From positions 62,001-126,000 of the forward strand of contig NZ_JANLNV010000007.1 in NCBI RefSeq assembly GCF_025465935.1: a DNA stretch of 64,000 bases. Reading direction: 5' to 3'. A program made the translations under genes and the position numbers. Within the stretch, counting starts at the first letter, position 1. Each line of letters opens with the position of its first letter. The notes below the pieces were generated by a model that was not told where the DNA came from, made no database searches, and saw only the letters and a list, made by a program, of their open reading frames with translations. Shown piece by piece: positions 8,810-18,782 of the stretch. The DNA comes from Pseudomonas sp. 7P_10.2_Bac1 (lineage in GTDB: Bacteria; Pseudomonadota; Gammaproteobacteria; Pseudomonadales; Pseudomonadaceae).

Positions 8810-10342
8810 GTGAACCGTTTAAACCTGATACCCGGCCAACTGAACCTTGCCCAACTGCGTGACATTTATCAGCAGCCGGTGAGCCTCAGTCTGGACGACA
8901 GCGCTTCGGAACAGATTGATGCGAGTGTGTCGTGTGTGGAGCAGATCCTCGCCGAGCACCGCACCATTTACGGCATCAACACCGGGTTTGGTTTGCTGGC
9001 TTCGACAAAAATCGCCAGCGAAGACCTGGAAAACCTCCAGCGTTCGCTGGTGTTGTCACATGCTGCGGGTGTCGGTGAGCCGCTCAGCGATGACTTGGTG
9101 CGCCTGATCATGGTGCTCAAGGTGAACAGCCTGAGCCGCGGCTATTCGGGGATTCGGCGGGTGGTGATCGATGCCTTGATCGCGTTGATCAATGCCCAGG
9201 TGTATCCGCATATTCCGCTCAAAGGGTCGGTGGGCGCATCGGGTGATCTGGCGCCGTTGGCCCATATGTCGCTGGTGCTGCTGGGTGAAGGCAAGGCACG
9301 CTACAAAGGCGAGTGGCTGAACGCGAAAACGGCGCTCAAACATGCCGGTCTGCAACCGCTGACGCTGGCGGCCAAAGAGGGCCTGGCCTTGCTCAATGGC
9401 ACTCAGGTGTCGACCGCATTCGCGTTGCGCGGGCTGTTTGAAGGCGAAGACGTGTTTGCCGCCGCCATTGCCTGCGGCAGCCTGACGGTTGAGGCGGTGT
9501 TGGGGTCGCGTTCACCGTTTGATGCGCGTATTCATGCCGCGCGGGGCCAGCGCGGGCAAATCGATGCCGCCGCGCTGTACCGCGACCTGCTGGGCGCGAG
9601 CAGCGAAGTGTCCGAGTCACACAAAAACTGCGACAAGGTGCAAGACCCGTATTCCTTGCGTTGTCAGCCACAAGTAATGGGCGCATGCCTGACCCAGTTC
9701 CGTCAGGCGGCCGAGGTGTTGAGCATTGAAGCCAACGCCGTGTCGGACAACCCGCTGGTGTTTGCCGAGCAGGGGGATGTGATCTCGGGGGGTAACTTCC
9801 ACGCCGAGCCAGTCGCCATGGCTGCCGACAATATCGCCTTGGCGATAGCCGAAATCGGCGCCCTGAGCGAGCGCCGTATCTCGTTGATGATGGACAAACA
9901 CATGTCGCAGTTGCCGCCGTTTCTGGTGGCCAACGGCGGCGTCAATTCTGGCTTTATGATCGCCCAAGTGACCGCGGCCGCGTTGGCCAGCGAGAACAAG
10001 GCGCTGGCGCACCCGCACAGCGTCGACAGCATTCCCACCTCGGCCAACCAGGAAGACCACGTGTCGATGGCTCCGGCGGCGGGCAAGCGCCTGTGGGACA
10101 TGGCTGAAAACGTTCGCGGCGTGCTCGCCGTGGAATGGCTGGCGGCGTGCCAGGGCCTGGACCTGCGTAATGGCCTCAAAACCTCCCCAAAACTCGAAAT
10201 CGCCCGCACCACACTGCGCAGCAAAGTGGCGTTTTATGAAAAAGACCGCTTCTTCGCGCCCGACATCGACGCCGCCCAGCAACTACTGGCGTCGCGGTGC
10301 CTCAATGAACTGATCGTGCGCCATACCCTGCCGAGCGTGTAG
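8810..10342 (+). CDS. hutH: Histidine ammonia-lyase, MIO-containing copy
   Basis: Histidase deaminates L-histidine to urocanate without an oxidant, using the self-made MIO electrophile. The 510-residue protein carries the MIO triad Ala143-Ser144-Gly145 in [12 protein letters not shown], plus [14 protein letters not shown] and QEDHVS active-site segments, so it should be active. The start is GTG 8810 with AAGGAG 7 nt upstream; the ATG at 8808 is followed at once by TGA and cannot be the start. Two hutH-type genes are in the operon; this first copy is the one with intact chemistry. Confidence 0.95.
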   Translation: MNRLNLIPGQLNLAQLRDIYQQPVSLSLDDSASEQIDASVSCVEQILAEHRTIYGINTGFGLLASTKIASEDLENLQRSLVLSHAAGVGEPLSDDLVRLIMVLKVNSLSRGYSGIRRVVIDALIALINAQVYPHIPLKGSVGASGDLAPLAHMSLVLLGEGKARYKGEWLNAKTALKHAGLQPLTLAAKEGLALLNGTQVSTAFALRGLFEGEDVFAAAIACGSLTVEAVLGSRSPFDARIHAARGQRGQIDAAALYRDLLGASSEVSESHKNCDKVQDPYSLRCQPQVMGACLTQFRQAAEVLSIEANAVSDNPLVFAEQGDVISGGNFHAEPVAMAADNIALAIAEIGALSERRISLMMDKHMSQLPPFLVANGGVNSGFMIAQVTAAALASENKALAHPHSVDSIPTSANQEDHVSMAPAAGKRLWDMAENVRGVLAVEWLAACQGLDLRNGLKTSPKLEIARTTLRSKVAFYEKDRFFAPDIDAAQQLLASRCLNELIVRHTLPSV

Positions 10343-10388
10343 GCGTCGAATACCCGCATTGGCCATTAATGATTAGGAGTGTCACACA

Positions 10389-11357
10389 ATGAAAATCTAC
10401 AAGACTCTACTGACTCCATTACTTTCCCTCAGCGTGTTGGTTGCTGCAGGTACTGCCCAGGCGGCCACCTGGTGTGAATCAGGCAAACCGGTGAAATTTG
10501 CCGGGCTCAACTGGGAGAGCGGCATGCTCTTCACAGACCTGATGCAGTTTGTGCTGGAAAAAGGCTACGGCTGTAAAACCGACAGCTTGCCGGGCAACTC
10601 CATCGCCATGGAAAACGCCCTGAGCAGCAACGACATTCAAGTGTTTGCCGAAGAATGGGTGGGCCGCAGCAACGTCTGGATCAAGGCAGAGAAGGCCGGG
10701 AAAGTGGTAGGCGTGGGTGCGCCGGTGGTGGGCGCTGTTGAAGGCTGGTATGTGCCGCGCTACGTGATCGAAGGTGATGAGAGCCGCAAGATCAAAGCCT
10801 CGGCACCGAACCTCAAGTCAATCGCCGACCTGGCGCAGTACGCCTCGGTGTTCAAAGACCAGGAAGAGCCGAGCAAGGGCCGCTTCTACAACTGCCCGGC
10901 GGGTTGGACCTGTGAGCTGGATAACACCGAAATGCTCAAGGATTATGGCCTGGACACCACCTACACCAACTTCCGCCCAGGCACCGGCCCGGCCCTCGAT
11001 GCGGCCGTGCTGTCGAGCTACCGGCGCGGCGAGCCGATCCTGTTCTATTACTGGTCACCGACCCCGCTGTTGGGCAGCGTTGACCTGGTCAAGCTGGATG
11101 AAAAACCCGGTGTCGACAAGCACGTAGACATCAAAGTGGGCGTCTCTAAAACCTTCAGCGAGCAGGCCCCGGAACTGGTCGCTGTGCTGGAGAAGGTCAA
11201 CCTGCCGATCGATCTGCTCAACCAGAACCTGGCCCGCATGAGCAAAGAACGCATCGACTCACCAAAACTGGCCAAAGAGTTCCTCAAGCAGCACCCGGAA
11301 GTCTGGCACGCCTGGGTCGATGAAGACGCCGCCAAAAAAATCGAAGCGGCGCTATGA
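10389..11357 (+). CDS. hutX: Periplasmic histidine-binding protein of ABC transporter
   Basis: A 322-residue solute-binding protein of the ProX/OpuAC type, the periplasmic part of the HutXWV importer. The first 25 residues form a signal peptide ending AGTAQA before ATWCESG. AGGAGTG precedes the ATG. In P. fluorescens HutXWV takes up histidine; related systems also accept proline or betaines, so specificity is taken from the context. The permease and ATPase genes follow directly. Confidence 0.9.
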   Translation: MKIYKTLLTPLLSLSVLVAAGTAQAATWCESGKPVKFAGLNWESGMLFTDLMQFVLEKGYGCKTDSLPGNSIAMENALSSNDIQVFAEEWVGRSNVWIKAEKAGKVVGVGAPVVGAVEGWYVPRYVIEGDESRKIKASAPNLKSIADLAQYASVFKDQEEPSKGRFYNCPAGWTCELDNTEMLKDYGLDTTYTNFRPGTGPALDAAVLSSYRRGEPILFYYWSPTPLLGSVDLVKLDEKPGVDKHVDIKVGVSKTFSEQAPELVAVLEKVNLPIDLLNQNLARMSKERIDSPKLAKEFLKQHPEVWHAWVDEDAAKKIEAAL

Positions 11358-11410
11358 GAGCGGACGCTGTAGCTGTGGATAACGTCCCTTTCATTTGATC
11401 GAGAGTCTTT

Positions 11411-12262
11411 ATGTTTCCCGAGCGTTTTACATTTTCTGTAGCGGACTGGGTCAACGGTTGGGTTGACTCGCTGGTGGCCAACTATGGCGATGTGTTCCGG
11501 CATATTTCCGACACGTTGCTGTGGGCCATCGTCAATTTAGAAACCGTGCTGCGCATGGCGCCGTGGTGGCTGGTGCTGGCCATCGTCGCGGGCATTACCT
11601 GGCACGCAACGCGCAAGGCCATGACCACGGCAGTGATTGTCGGCCTGCTGTTTTTGGTGGGGGCCGTTGGCTTGTGGGACAAGCTGATGCAAACCCTGGC
11701 ATTGATGCTGGTGGCCACGTTGATCTCGGTGCTGATCGGCATCCCGCTGGGCATTCTGGCCGCGCGTAGCAATCGTTTGCGCGCGGTACTGATGCCGGTG
11801 CTCGACATCATGCAAACCATGCCGAGTTTCGTGTACCTGATCCCGGTGCTGATGCTGTTTGGCCTGGGCAAAGTGCCGGCGATTTTCGCCACCGTGATCT
11901 ACGCTGCGCCCCCGCTGATTCGCCTGACCGACCTGGGGATCCGCCAGGTCGACAGCGAAGTCATGGAAGCCATCAATGCCTTTGGTGCCAACCGCTGGCA
12001 GCAACTGTTCGGCGTGCAACTGCCACTGGCGATGCCGAGCATCATGGCCGGTATCAACCAGACCACAATGATGGCGCTGTCGATGGTAGTGATCGCCTCG
12101 ATGATTGGCGCACGAGGCTTGGGCGAGGACGTGCTGGTGGGCATCCAGACGCTCAACGTCGGCAAAGGGCTGGAGGCCGGGCTGGCCATCGTGATTCTGG
12201 CGGTGGTGATCGACCGCATTACCCAGGCGTATGGCCGACCACGGCATGAGGTGAGCAAATGA
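11411..12262 (+). CDS. hutW: ABC transporter permease HutW
   Basis: A 283-residue inner-membrane permease of the ProW/OpuAB group with about six membrane segments and the EAA-type loop [25 protein letters not shown], where the ATPase docks. It forms the channel for the binding protein HutX. The gene ends in an ATGA overlap with hutV, indicating coupled synthesis of the two subunits. The upstream Shine-Dalgarno (GAGAG) is modest. Confidence 0.92.
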   Translation: MFPERFTFSVADWVNGWVDSLVANYGDVFRHISDTLLWAIVNLETVLRMAPWWLVLAIVAGITWHATRKAMTTAVIVGLLFLVGAVGLWDKLMQTLALMLVATLISVLIGIPLGILAARSNRLRAVLMPVLDIMQTMPSFVYLIPVLMLFGLGKVPAIFATVIYAAPPLIRLTDLGIRQVDSEVMEAINAFGANRWQQLFGVQLPLAMPSIMAGINQTTMMALSMVVIASMIGARGLGEDVLVGIQTLNVGKGLEAGLAIVILAVVIDRITQAYGRPRHEVSK

Positions 12263-13089
12263 ACATGACGACGCCTGCAAAAATCGAAGTCAAAAACGTG
12301 TTCAAGATTTTTGGCAGCCGCGCCAAAGAGGCGCTGGCCTTGATCCAACAGCAAAAAACCAAAGACCAGGTGCTGGCCCAGACTGGCTGCGTGGTGGGGG
12401 TCAATGACCTGTCGCTGAGCATCGGCACGGGCGAGATTTTCGTCATCATGGGGTTGTCGGGCTCTGGCAAGTCGACGCTGGTGCGTCACTTCAACCGCTT
12501 GATCGACCCCACCAGCGGCGTGATCCTGGTCGACGGCCAGGACATCCTGCAGTACGACATGGAAGCCTTGCGCGACTTCCGCCGCCATAAAATCAGCATG
12601 GTGTTCCAGAGTTTTGGTTTGTTGCCGCACAAAAGCGTGCTCGACAACGTCGCCTACGGCCTCAAAGTGCGCGGCGAAAGCAAAGCCCTGTGCGCCGAGC
12701 GGGCCTTGCACTGGATCAACACCGTGGGCCTGAAGGGCTACGAAAACAAATACCCGCACCAACTGTCGGGCGGCATGCGCCAGCGTGTCGGGCTGGCCCG
12801 CGCTTTGGCCGCCGACACCGACATTATCCTGATGGACGAGGCGTTCAGTGCCCTCGACCCGTTGATTCGTGCCGAGATGCAGGACCAGTTGCTGGAGCTG
12901 CAAAAGACCCTGCACAAGACCATCGTCTTCATCACCCACGACCTGGATGAAGCGGTGCGGATCGGCAACCGGATTGCGATTCTCAAGGACGGGCGACTGA
13001 TTCAGGTCGGTACGCCCAAAGACATTCTTCATTCCCCGGCCGATGATTATGTTGACCGTTTTGTTCAACGCCGCGCCGTGGCGGTTTAG
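12259..13089 (+). CDS. hutV: ABC transporter ATPase HutV
   Basis: The 276-residue ATPase of the histidine importer, ProV-like. Walker [10 protein letters not shown], signature [15 protein letters not shown], Walker [14 protein letters not shown] and the switch histidine in FITHDLDEA are all present. An ABC of this group can have C-terminal CBS domains for osmosensing; none is present here, fitting a metabolic role. Start ATG 12259 overlaps hutW by 4 nt. Confidence 0.93.
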   Translation: MNMTTPAKIEVKNVFKIFGSRAKEALALIQQQKTKDQVLAQTGCVVGVNDLSLSIGTGEIFVIMGLSGSGKSTLVRHFNRLIDPTSGVILVDGQDILQYDMEALRDFRRHKISMVFQSFGLLPHKSVLDNVAYGLKVRGESKALCAERALHWINTVGLKGYENKYPHQLSGGMRQRVGLARALAADTDIILMDEAFSALDPLIRAEMQDQLLELQKTLHKTIVFITHDLDEAVRIGNRIAILKDGRLIQVGTPKDILHSPADDYVDRFVQRRAVAV

Positions 13090-13106
13090 CTTTAGAAAGG
13101 TGAGCG

Positions 13107-14651
13107 ATGAGTAACGTACACAACCAAGCAGTGGTGATCGATCCCGTGATCATCGACAACGCCCGCCTGCGCTGGCAAGACGTGGTGGCGGTTGCCCGGC
13201 ATGGCGCGCGGCTGGAGTTGTCGGCCCAGGCCTGGGCGCGGGTCGATAACGCGCAGGCCATCGTGCAGCGCATTGTGCACAGCGGCGAACGTGCCTATGG
13301 CATCAACACCGGCCTGGGCGGCTTGAGCAACGTGTCGCTGCAGCACGAGCAATTGAGTGCGCTGTCGCGTAACACCTTGCTCAGCCATGCCTGTGGCGTG
13401 GGGCCGGCGCTGAGCAATGAACAGACCCGCGCGATCATCTGCGCGGCGGTCATTCAATACAGCCAGGGCAAATCCGGCCTGCATCGCCAAGTGGTCGAAG
13501 CGCTGCTGGCGCTGCTCAACCATCAGATCACTCCGCAGGTGCCGTCCCAAGGCTCGGTCGGGTATTTGACCCACATGGCGCACATTGGCGTTGGCCTGTT
13601 GGGGGTGGGAAATGTCAGCTACCGCGGGCAGATCGTCCCCGCGCAGCAAGCGTTGGATGCCGAAGGCCTGAGCCCGGTGCAACTGGGCGCCAAAGACGGG
13701 TTGTGCTTGGTAAACGGCACGCCGTGCATGACCGGCCTCAGTTGTCTGGCGCTGGCCGATGCCGAGCATTTGCTGGCCTGGGCGGACGTAACCGGTGCCA
13801 TGAGCTTTGAAGCGCTGCGTGGTCAGATCGACGCATTCGACCCTGAAATCCTCGCGCTCAAGCCCCATGCGGGCATGCAGCAGGTGGGCACCACGCTACG
13901 CCGCCTGCTGGCCGACAGCGAAGTCATCGCCAGCAGCAAGGGCGTGCGCACCCAGGATGCCCTGAGCTTGCGCTCTATCCCGCAGGTGCATGGCGCCGCG
14001 CGCGACCAGCTCAAGCACGCCATCGTGCAGATCGAAACCGAACTCAACTCGGTCAACGACAACCCGATGGTACTGGGCACGCCCGATGCGTATCGCGTGG
14101 TGAGCCAGGCCAACCCGCATGGACAATCCGTCGCGCTGGCGGCCGATGGGCTGGCGATTGCCATGGCCGAGATCGGCTCGATTGCCGAGCGCAGGCTCGA
14201 CCGTCTGATCAACCCGCACGTCAGCGACATGCCTGCATTTTTGGTCAGCCAGCCGGGCGTCAATTCCGGGATGATGATCACCCAGTACGTCGCCGCCTCG
14301 CTGTGCGCGCAAAACCGTCAACTGGCCCAGCCTGCCGTGCTCGACAACTACGTGACCTCGGCCCTGCAAGAAGACCACCTGAGCCTGGGCACTAACGCGG
14401 CCCTCAAACTGTTGCAGGTGCTGGAAAACTGCACGCAAGTGTTGGCCATCGAGTACTTGCTGGCCGCGCAGGCCTTTGAGTTCCATACGGCCAAACACTT
14501 TGGCGCGGGTACCCAGGTGGCCTGGCAATTACTGCGCGAACACGTAGCGCCTTACGATCAAGACCGCTGGCTGGCGCCGGAAATCGCCAAGAGCGCGGCG
14601 ATCCTCAAAGACCCGCGTGCGTTGCAGTCACTGGCGCCTTACCTGGCCTGA
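13107..14651 (+). CDS. hutH2: HAL/PAL/TAL-family protein lacking the MIO triad (HutH2)
   Basis: A 514-residue homologue of histidine ammonia-lyase. Most family landmarks are kept: YGINTGLGG near 64, GSVG at 149-152, NDNPMV, and QEDHLS. But the residues after GSVG read YLTHMAHIG instead of [11 protein letters not shown], so the Ala-Ser-Gly that cyclises into MIO is absent (Tyr153-Leu154-Thr155 in its place). The reading frame is intact and has normal codon use, so this is not a simple pseudogene. SBW25 hut is reported to contain two hutH copies of which one is non-functional. Role here is unknown: inactive homologue, partner of HutH1, or an enzyme with different chemistry. AAAGGTGA precedes the ATG. 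Confidence 0.85.
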   Translation: MSNVHNQAVVIDPVIIDNARLRWQDVVAVARHGARLELSAQAWARVDNAQAIVQRIVHSGERAYGINTGLGGLSNVSLQHEQLSALSRNTLLSHACGVGPALSNEQTRAIICAAVIQYSQGKSGLHRQVVEALLALLNHQITPQVPSQGSVGYLTHMAHIGVGLLGVGNVSYRGQIVPAQQALDAEGLSPVQLGAKDGLCLVNGTPCMTGLSCLALADAEHLLAWADVTGAMSFEALRGQIDAFDPEILALKPHAGMQQVGTTLRRLLADSEVIASSKGVRTQDALSLRSIPQVHGAARDQLKHAIVQIETELNSVNDNPMVLGTPDAYRVVSQANPHGQSVALAADGLAIAMAEIGSIAERRLDRLINPHVSDMPAFLVSQPGVNSGMMITQYVAASLCAQNRQLAQPAVLDNYVTSALQEDHLSLGTNAALKLLQVLENCTQVLAIEYLLAAQAFEFHTAKHFGAGTQVAWQLLREHVAPYDQDRWLAPEIAKSAAILKDPRALQSLAPYLA

Positions 14652-14671
14652 GACATCGAGGGAGTGATGCA

Positions 14672-15871
14672 ATGAAAACGCTTTGGCAAAACTGCAATGC
14701 CGCGACCATGGCCAATGGCACGTACTCGATCATTGAGGACGCCGCTATCGTGACCCGCGATGGCTACATCGAATGGATCGGCCCGCGTCTGCACCTTCCG
14801 CCCGCTGAGTACGATCAGACCATTGGCTTGGAGGGCGCCTGGGTAACGCCAGGGCTGATCGACTGCCACACCCACACGGTGTTTGGCGGCAATCGCAGTG
14901 GCGAGTTTGAACAGCGCCTGCAAGGCGTGAGTTACGCAGAAATTGCTGCAGCAGGCGGTGGTATTGCCAGCACCGTGCGTGCGACCCGTGCCGCCAGCGA
15001 GGACGAATTGTTCGCCAGTGCCCGTCAGCGTTTGCTGTGTTTGCTGCGCGACGGTGTGACCAGTGTCGAGATCAAGTCCGGTTATGGCTTGAGTCTGGAG
15101 AGCGAGCGCAAGATCTTGCGGGTGATTCGCCGTTTGGGCCAGGAACTGCCCGTAACGGTGCGCAGCACTTGTTTGGCGGCGCACGCCTTGCCCCCCGAGT
15201 ACAAAGACCGGGCAGACGACTACATCGAGCACATCTGCACCGAAATGCTGCCAGCGTTGGCAGGCGAGGGGCTGGTGGATGCAGTTGACGCCTTCTGCGA
15301 ATACCTGGCGTTTTCACCGGCGCAGGTCGAGCGGGTATTCAAGGTGGCGCAGCAACTGGGCTTGCCGGTCAAATTACACGCCGAGCAACTGTCGTCGCTG
15401 CACGGCTCCAGCCTGGCGGCGCGTTATCAGGCGTTGTCGGCTGACCACCTGGAATTCATGACCGAAGAAGACGCCGTGGCCATGGCCCAATCCGGGACGG
15501 TGGCGGTGTTGTTGCCGGGGGCGTTCTACTTTTTGCGCGAAACCCAACTGCCACCCATGGAGTCGCTGCGTAAACACGGGGTCAAAATCGCCATTGCCAG
15601 CGACCTCAACCCCGGCACCTCGCCTGCGCTGTCGCTGCGCCTGATGCTGAACATGGCCTGCACCCTGTTCCGCATGACCCCGGAAGAAGCCCTGGCAGGC
15701 GTGACCCAGCACGCCGCGACGGCTCTGGGCATGGGCGACACCCACGGCTCGCTGGAGCCCGGCAAAGTGGCCGATTTTGTGGCTTGGAACATTGATCGCC
15801 CGGCAGACCTTGCGTACTGGTTGGGTGCAGATCTGGACAAACGCGTCGTGCGCAACGGCGTTGAGCTTTAG
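14672..15871 (+). CDS. hutI: Imidazolonepropionase
   Basis: HutI hydrolyses 4-imidazolone-5-propionate to N-formimino-L-glutamate, the third step of the pathway. The 399-residue amidohydrolase shows the metal pair in [10 protein letters not shown], the substrate-binding GYGLS region, [12 protein letters not shown] and [16 protein letters not shown] precedes ATG 14672. It follows hutH2 by only 20 nt; in other Pseudomonas hut clusters an amino-acid permease gene usually sits in this gap. Confidence 0.95.
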   Translation: MKTLWQNCNAATMANGTYSIIEDAAIVTRDGYIEWIGPRLHLPPAEYDQTIGLEGAWVTPGLIDCHTHTVFGGNRSGEFEQRLQGVSYAEIAAAGGGIASTVRATRAASEDELFASARQRLLCLLRDGVTSVEIKSGYGLSLESERKILRVIRRLGQELPVTVRSTCLAAHALPPEYKDRADDYIEHICTEMLPALAGEGLVDAVDAFCEYLAFSPAQVERVFKVAQQLGLPVKLHAEQLSSLHGSSLAARYQALSADHLEFMTEEDAVAMAQSGTVAVLLPGAFYFLRETQLPPMESLRKHGVKIAIASDLNPGTSPALSLRLMLNMACTLFRMTPEEALAGVTQHAATALGMGDTHGSLEPGKVADFVAWNIDRPADLAYWLGADLDKRVVRNGVEL

Positions 15872-15882
15872 GAGAACAGGCT

Positions 15883-16689
15883 GTGGATAAGGTTCTGACA
15901 TTCAAACAAGGCCGTGTACCGTTACTGATCAGCATGCCCCATGCGGGGTTGAAACTGACGCCTGCGGTCGAGGCCGGGTTGATCCCCGAAGCGCAAAGTC
16001 TGCCGGACACGGACTGGCACATCCCCAGGCTTTATCAATTTGCCGAGGAGTTGGGAGCCAGCACCTTGGCGGCCGAGTATTCGCGGTTCGTGATCGACCT
16101 CAATCGCCCTGAAGACGACGCGCCGATGTACGTGGGCGCGACGACCGGGTTGTTCCCGGCCACCTTGTTTGATGGCGTGCCGTTATTTCGCGAAGGCCAA
16201 GTCCCGACTGCGCAAGAGCGGGCGACGTACCTGGAAAAAATCTGGAGGCCCTACCACCAGACCTTGCAACGGGAGCTTCAGCGCCTGAAAGACGAGTTTG
16301 GCTATGCGCTGCTGTTTGATGCCCACTCGATCCGCTCGCACGTGCCGCATCTGTTTGAGGGGCGTTTACCTGACTTCAACCTGGGGACGTTCAACGGTGC
16401 GAGCTGCGCACCGCAGCTGGCCAGTGATCTTGAAGCGATATGCGCCGAACATCCGGCGTATAGCCATGTGCTGAACGGGCGCTTCAAGGGTGGGCATATC
16501 ACCCGGCATTACGGTCAGCCGGCGGACAATATCCACGCGGTGCAACTGGAACTGGCCCAGAGCACCTACATGGAAGAGTTCGAGCCTTTCAACTACCGCG
16601 AAGATTTGGCGGCGCCGACGCAGGTGGTGCTCAAGCAATTGCTGGCGCGGGTGATCGAGTGGGGTAAAGAGCGCTACGCCAAGAGCTAA
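15883..16689 (+). CDS. hutG: N-formylglutamate deformylase
   Basis: HutG hydrolyses N-formylglutamate, made by HutF, to glutamate and formate, the last step of the pathway. The 268-residue protein has the N-formylglutamate amidohydrolase motifs PLLISMPHAG near the start, RFVIDLNR, LLFDAHSIRS and the C-terminal QLELAQSTYMEE. Start is GTG 15883 with AGGAG 8 nt upstream. It is the last gene of the hutU-hutG operon. Confidence 0.95.
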   Translation: MDKVLTFKQGRVPLLISMPHAGLKLTPAVEAGLIPEAQSLPDTDWHIPRLYQFAEELGASTLAAEYSRFVIDLNRPEDDAPMYVGATTGLFPATLFDGVPLFREGQVPTAQERATYLEKIWRPYHQTLQRELQRLKDEFGYALLFDAHSIRSHVPHLFEGRLPDFNLGTFNGASCAPQLASDLEAICAEHPAYSHVLNGRFKGGHITRHYGQPADNIHAVQLELAQSTYMEEFEPFNYREDLAAPTQVVLKQLLARVIEWGKERYAKS

Positions 16690-16695
16690 CGTCAA

Positions 16696-17031
16696 AAGCC
16701 CCTCACCCTAACCCTCTCCCGGAGGGAGAGGGGATTGATTGGGGGTTGCTGGAGATAGCACGTGCGCTGCAAGTGACTGCGCTGAATCTGAAAAACCTCG
16801 GTCAGCCTTTTCTCTCCGGGAGAGGGACTGACTGGGGGTTGTTTTGGTTTTTTGTGGTCGTGAGATCTTGCGTTGAATCTGACTACACCTCGGTCAGCCC
16901 CCTCTCCCGGAGGGAGAGAGGATTGATTGGGGGTTGTTTTGGTTTTTTGTGGTCGTGAGATCTTGCGTTGAATCTGATTATACCTCGGTCAGCCCCCTCT
17001 CCCTCCGGGAGAGGGTTGGGGTGAGGGCAAA
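16696..17031. repeat. Miniature repeat element with inverted ends and three ~95-bp internal units
   Basis: The 456-bp gap between hutG and pip is almost filled by this element. Its left end reads GCCCCTCACCCTAACCCTCT and its right end is the inverted counterpart AGGGTTGGGGTGAGGGC. Inside are three head-to-tail units of about 93-95 bp marked by GATTGATTGGGGGTTG (GGGGG at 16741, 16834, 16929); the last two share GTTTTGGTTTTTTGTGGTCG and the following GAGATCTTGCGTTGAATCTG. Each unit boundary carries a CTCTCCCGGAGGGAGAG-like palindrome. It has no ORF and looks like a non-autonomous element expanded in tandem. It also lies where the hut operon should terminate. Confidence 0.8.
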
Positions 17032-17145
17032 AGCCTGTTCGCTATAACCCCATGCTCAATCCGCCAATCGGGTTTATGATGCCAAACGGCACTATTTCTT
17101 GAAGTCCCCACCAGGGATGACCTCAACCCTCCCGCGGAGTGTGTA

Positions 17146-18117
17146 ATGCAGACCTTGTTCCCGCAGATCAAACCCTACGCCCGGCACGATCTTGCTGTTG
17201 ATGGGCCGCATGTCTTGTATGTCGATGAAAGTGGCACGCCCGACGGCTTGCCGGTGGTCTTTGTGCACGGCGGACCAGGGGCAGGGTGTGATGCCAACAG
17301 CCGCTGTTATTTTGATCCGGGCGTGTACCGCATCATTACCTTCGACCAGCGCGGCTGCGGTCGCTCGACGCCACACGCCAGTCTGGATAACAACACCACG
17401 TGGGACCTGGTCGCAGACATGGAGCGGATTCGTCTGTTCCTGGGCATCGACAAGTGGGTGCTGTTTGGCGGCTCGTGGGGCTCCACGCTGTCGCTGGCTT
17501 ACGCGCAAAGCCACCCGGATCGTGTCCATGGGCTGATCCTGCGCGGGATCTTTCTGGCCCGTGCGCAAGAAATCGAATGGTTCTATCAGGCAGGCGCCAG
17601 CCGCCTGTTCCCGGATTACTGGCAGGACTACATCGCGCCGATCCCGGCGGAGGAACGAGGTGACCTGCTCAGCGCCTTCCATAAACGCCTGACCGGCAAT
17701 GATCAGATCGCCCAGATGCACGCCGCCAAGGCCTGGTCGACCTGGGAAGGCCGCACCGCGACGTTGCGCCCCAACCCACAAGTGGTTGACCGGTTTTGCG
17801 ACCCGCACCGGGCCCTGTCGATTGCCCGGATCGAATGCCATTATTTCACCAATAGCGCGTTCCTTGAGCCGGACCAACTGATCCGCGACATGCACAAGAT
17901 TGCCCACTTGCCGGGCGTGATCGTGCATGGCCGCTACGACGTGATCTGCCCGCTCGATAACGCCTGGGAGCTGCATCAGAACTGGCCGGGCAGCGAGCTG
18001 CAAGTGATCCGTGACGCTGGCCACGCGGCCTCTGAGGTCGGGATAACCGATGCTCTGGTGCGAGCGACCGAGGACATGGCCCGACGGCTGCTCAACTTGC
18101 CACAGGACGAAGCATGA
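17146..18117 (+). CDS. pip: Proline iminopeptidase
   Basis: A 323-residue alpha/beta hydrolase (peptidase family S33) that removes N-terminal proline from peptides in the cytoplasm. Oxyanion region HGGPGAG (about 42-48), nucleophile elbow GGSWGST (about 109-115), the Asp in GRYDVICP and the His in AGHAASE give a full catalytic triad. GGAG precedes ATG 17146. It overlaps dtd by ATGA, an arrangement conserved in pseudomonads. Confidence 0.94.
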   Translation: MQTLFPQIKPYARHDLAVDGPHVLYVDESGTPDGLPVVFVHGGPGAGCDANSRCYFDPGVYRIITFDQRGCGRSTPHASLDNNTTWDLVADMERIRLFLGIDKWVLFGGSWGSTLSLAYAQSHPDRVHGLILRGIFLARAQEIEWFYQAGASRLFPDYWQDYIAPIPAEERGDLLSAFHKRLTGNDQIAQMHAAKAWSTWEGRTATLRPNPQVVDRFCDPHRALSIARIECHYFTNSAFLEPDQLIRDMHKIAHLPGVIVHGRYDVICPLDNAWELHQNWPGSELQVIRDAGHAASEVGITDALVRATEDMARRLLNLPQDEA

Positions 18118-18551
18118 GAGGCTTGCTGCAGCGCGTCACAGGCGCGCGGGTAGAGGTAGGCGGGGAGGTCGTCGGTTCCATCGATCAAGGTTTGTTGGTG
18201 CTGCTGGCCGTCGAACCCGATGACACCCCGGCCCATGCCGCCAAGATGCTGCACAAGCTGCTCAATTACCGGGTGTTCAGCGACGCTGACGGCAAAATGA
18301 ACCTGTCGCTCAAGGACATCGACGGCGGTCTGCTGCTGGTGTCGCAATTTACCCTGGCGGCAGACACCAAAAGTGGTCTGCGGCCCAGCTTCTCCACAGC
18401 GGCTCCTCCGGCGATGGCCGAGGCGATGTTTGAACACGTGCTGGCCGAAGCAAAACGGCTTCATCCGACGGTCCAATCCGGCCGTTTTGGAGCCGATATG
18501 CAGGTGCATTTGGTCAACGATGGCCCTGTGACATTTCTGTTACAGATCTAA
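18114..18551 (+). CDS. dtd: D-aminoacyl-tRNA deacylase
   Basis: Dtd hydrolyses D-amino acids, and mischarged glycine, from tRNA as a chiral proofreading step. The 145-residue length is typical. The two cross-subunit motifs are present: SQFTLAAD and the C-terminal NDGPVTF with the Gly-cisPro pair. Start ATG 18114 overlaps the pip stop by 4 nt. Confidence 0.95.
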   Translation: MRGLLQRVTGARVEVGGEVVGSIDQGLLVLLAVEPDDTPAHAAKMLHKLLNYRVFSDADGKMNLSLKDIDGGLLLVSQFTLAADTKSGLRPSFSTAAPPAMAEAMFEHVLAEAKRLHPTVQSGRFGADMQVHLVNDGPVTFLLQI

Positions 18552-18608
18552 AATCTTGAAAAAGCGTGTTTTCATCCAAAAACATGTACTTTTCGTTAGA
18601 AATACTTA

Positions 18609-18652
18609 GTGACAATAGATGCGTTGTCACGCGGGCTACTAGATAATCCCGC
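18609..18652. promoter_or_regulatory. Paired inverted repeats upstream of opgG
   Basis: GTGACAA (18609-18615) faces TTGTCAC (18624-18630) across 8 nt, and directly after it GCGGG (18631-18635) faces CCCGC (18648-18652). The pair sits 130-175 nt before opgG in a 231-nt gap with no ORF. It may be an operator or a structured leader; no known regulator is assigned. OpgGH synthesis is osmoregulated in many bacteria. Confidence 0.35.
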
Positions 18653-18782
18653 GCTACCATAGACACTAATCCGACACGTCTGGGGAATCATTTTTCCCTT
18701 CGACGGTCGGAACAGTGCTCGCCAACCCGGCATTTTGATCGCTGGCCGTTGGTTTCATCATCTGTTTTCGGCGAGGTTGCTC

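Noticed and set aside
13563..13580. Frameshift or deletion as the cause of the missing ASG in HutH2
   Set aside because: The reading frame and surrounding GSVG and MAHIG sequence are continuous and well formed, so this looks like a stable variant and not a damaged gene.
16735..17018. Regular ~95-bp repeats resembling a CRISPR array
   Set aside because: Units are repeated as a whole with no unique spacers, and there are no cas genes.
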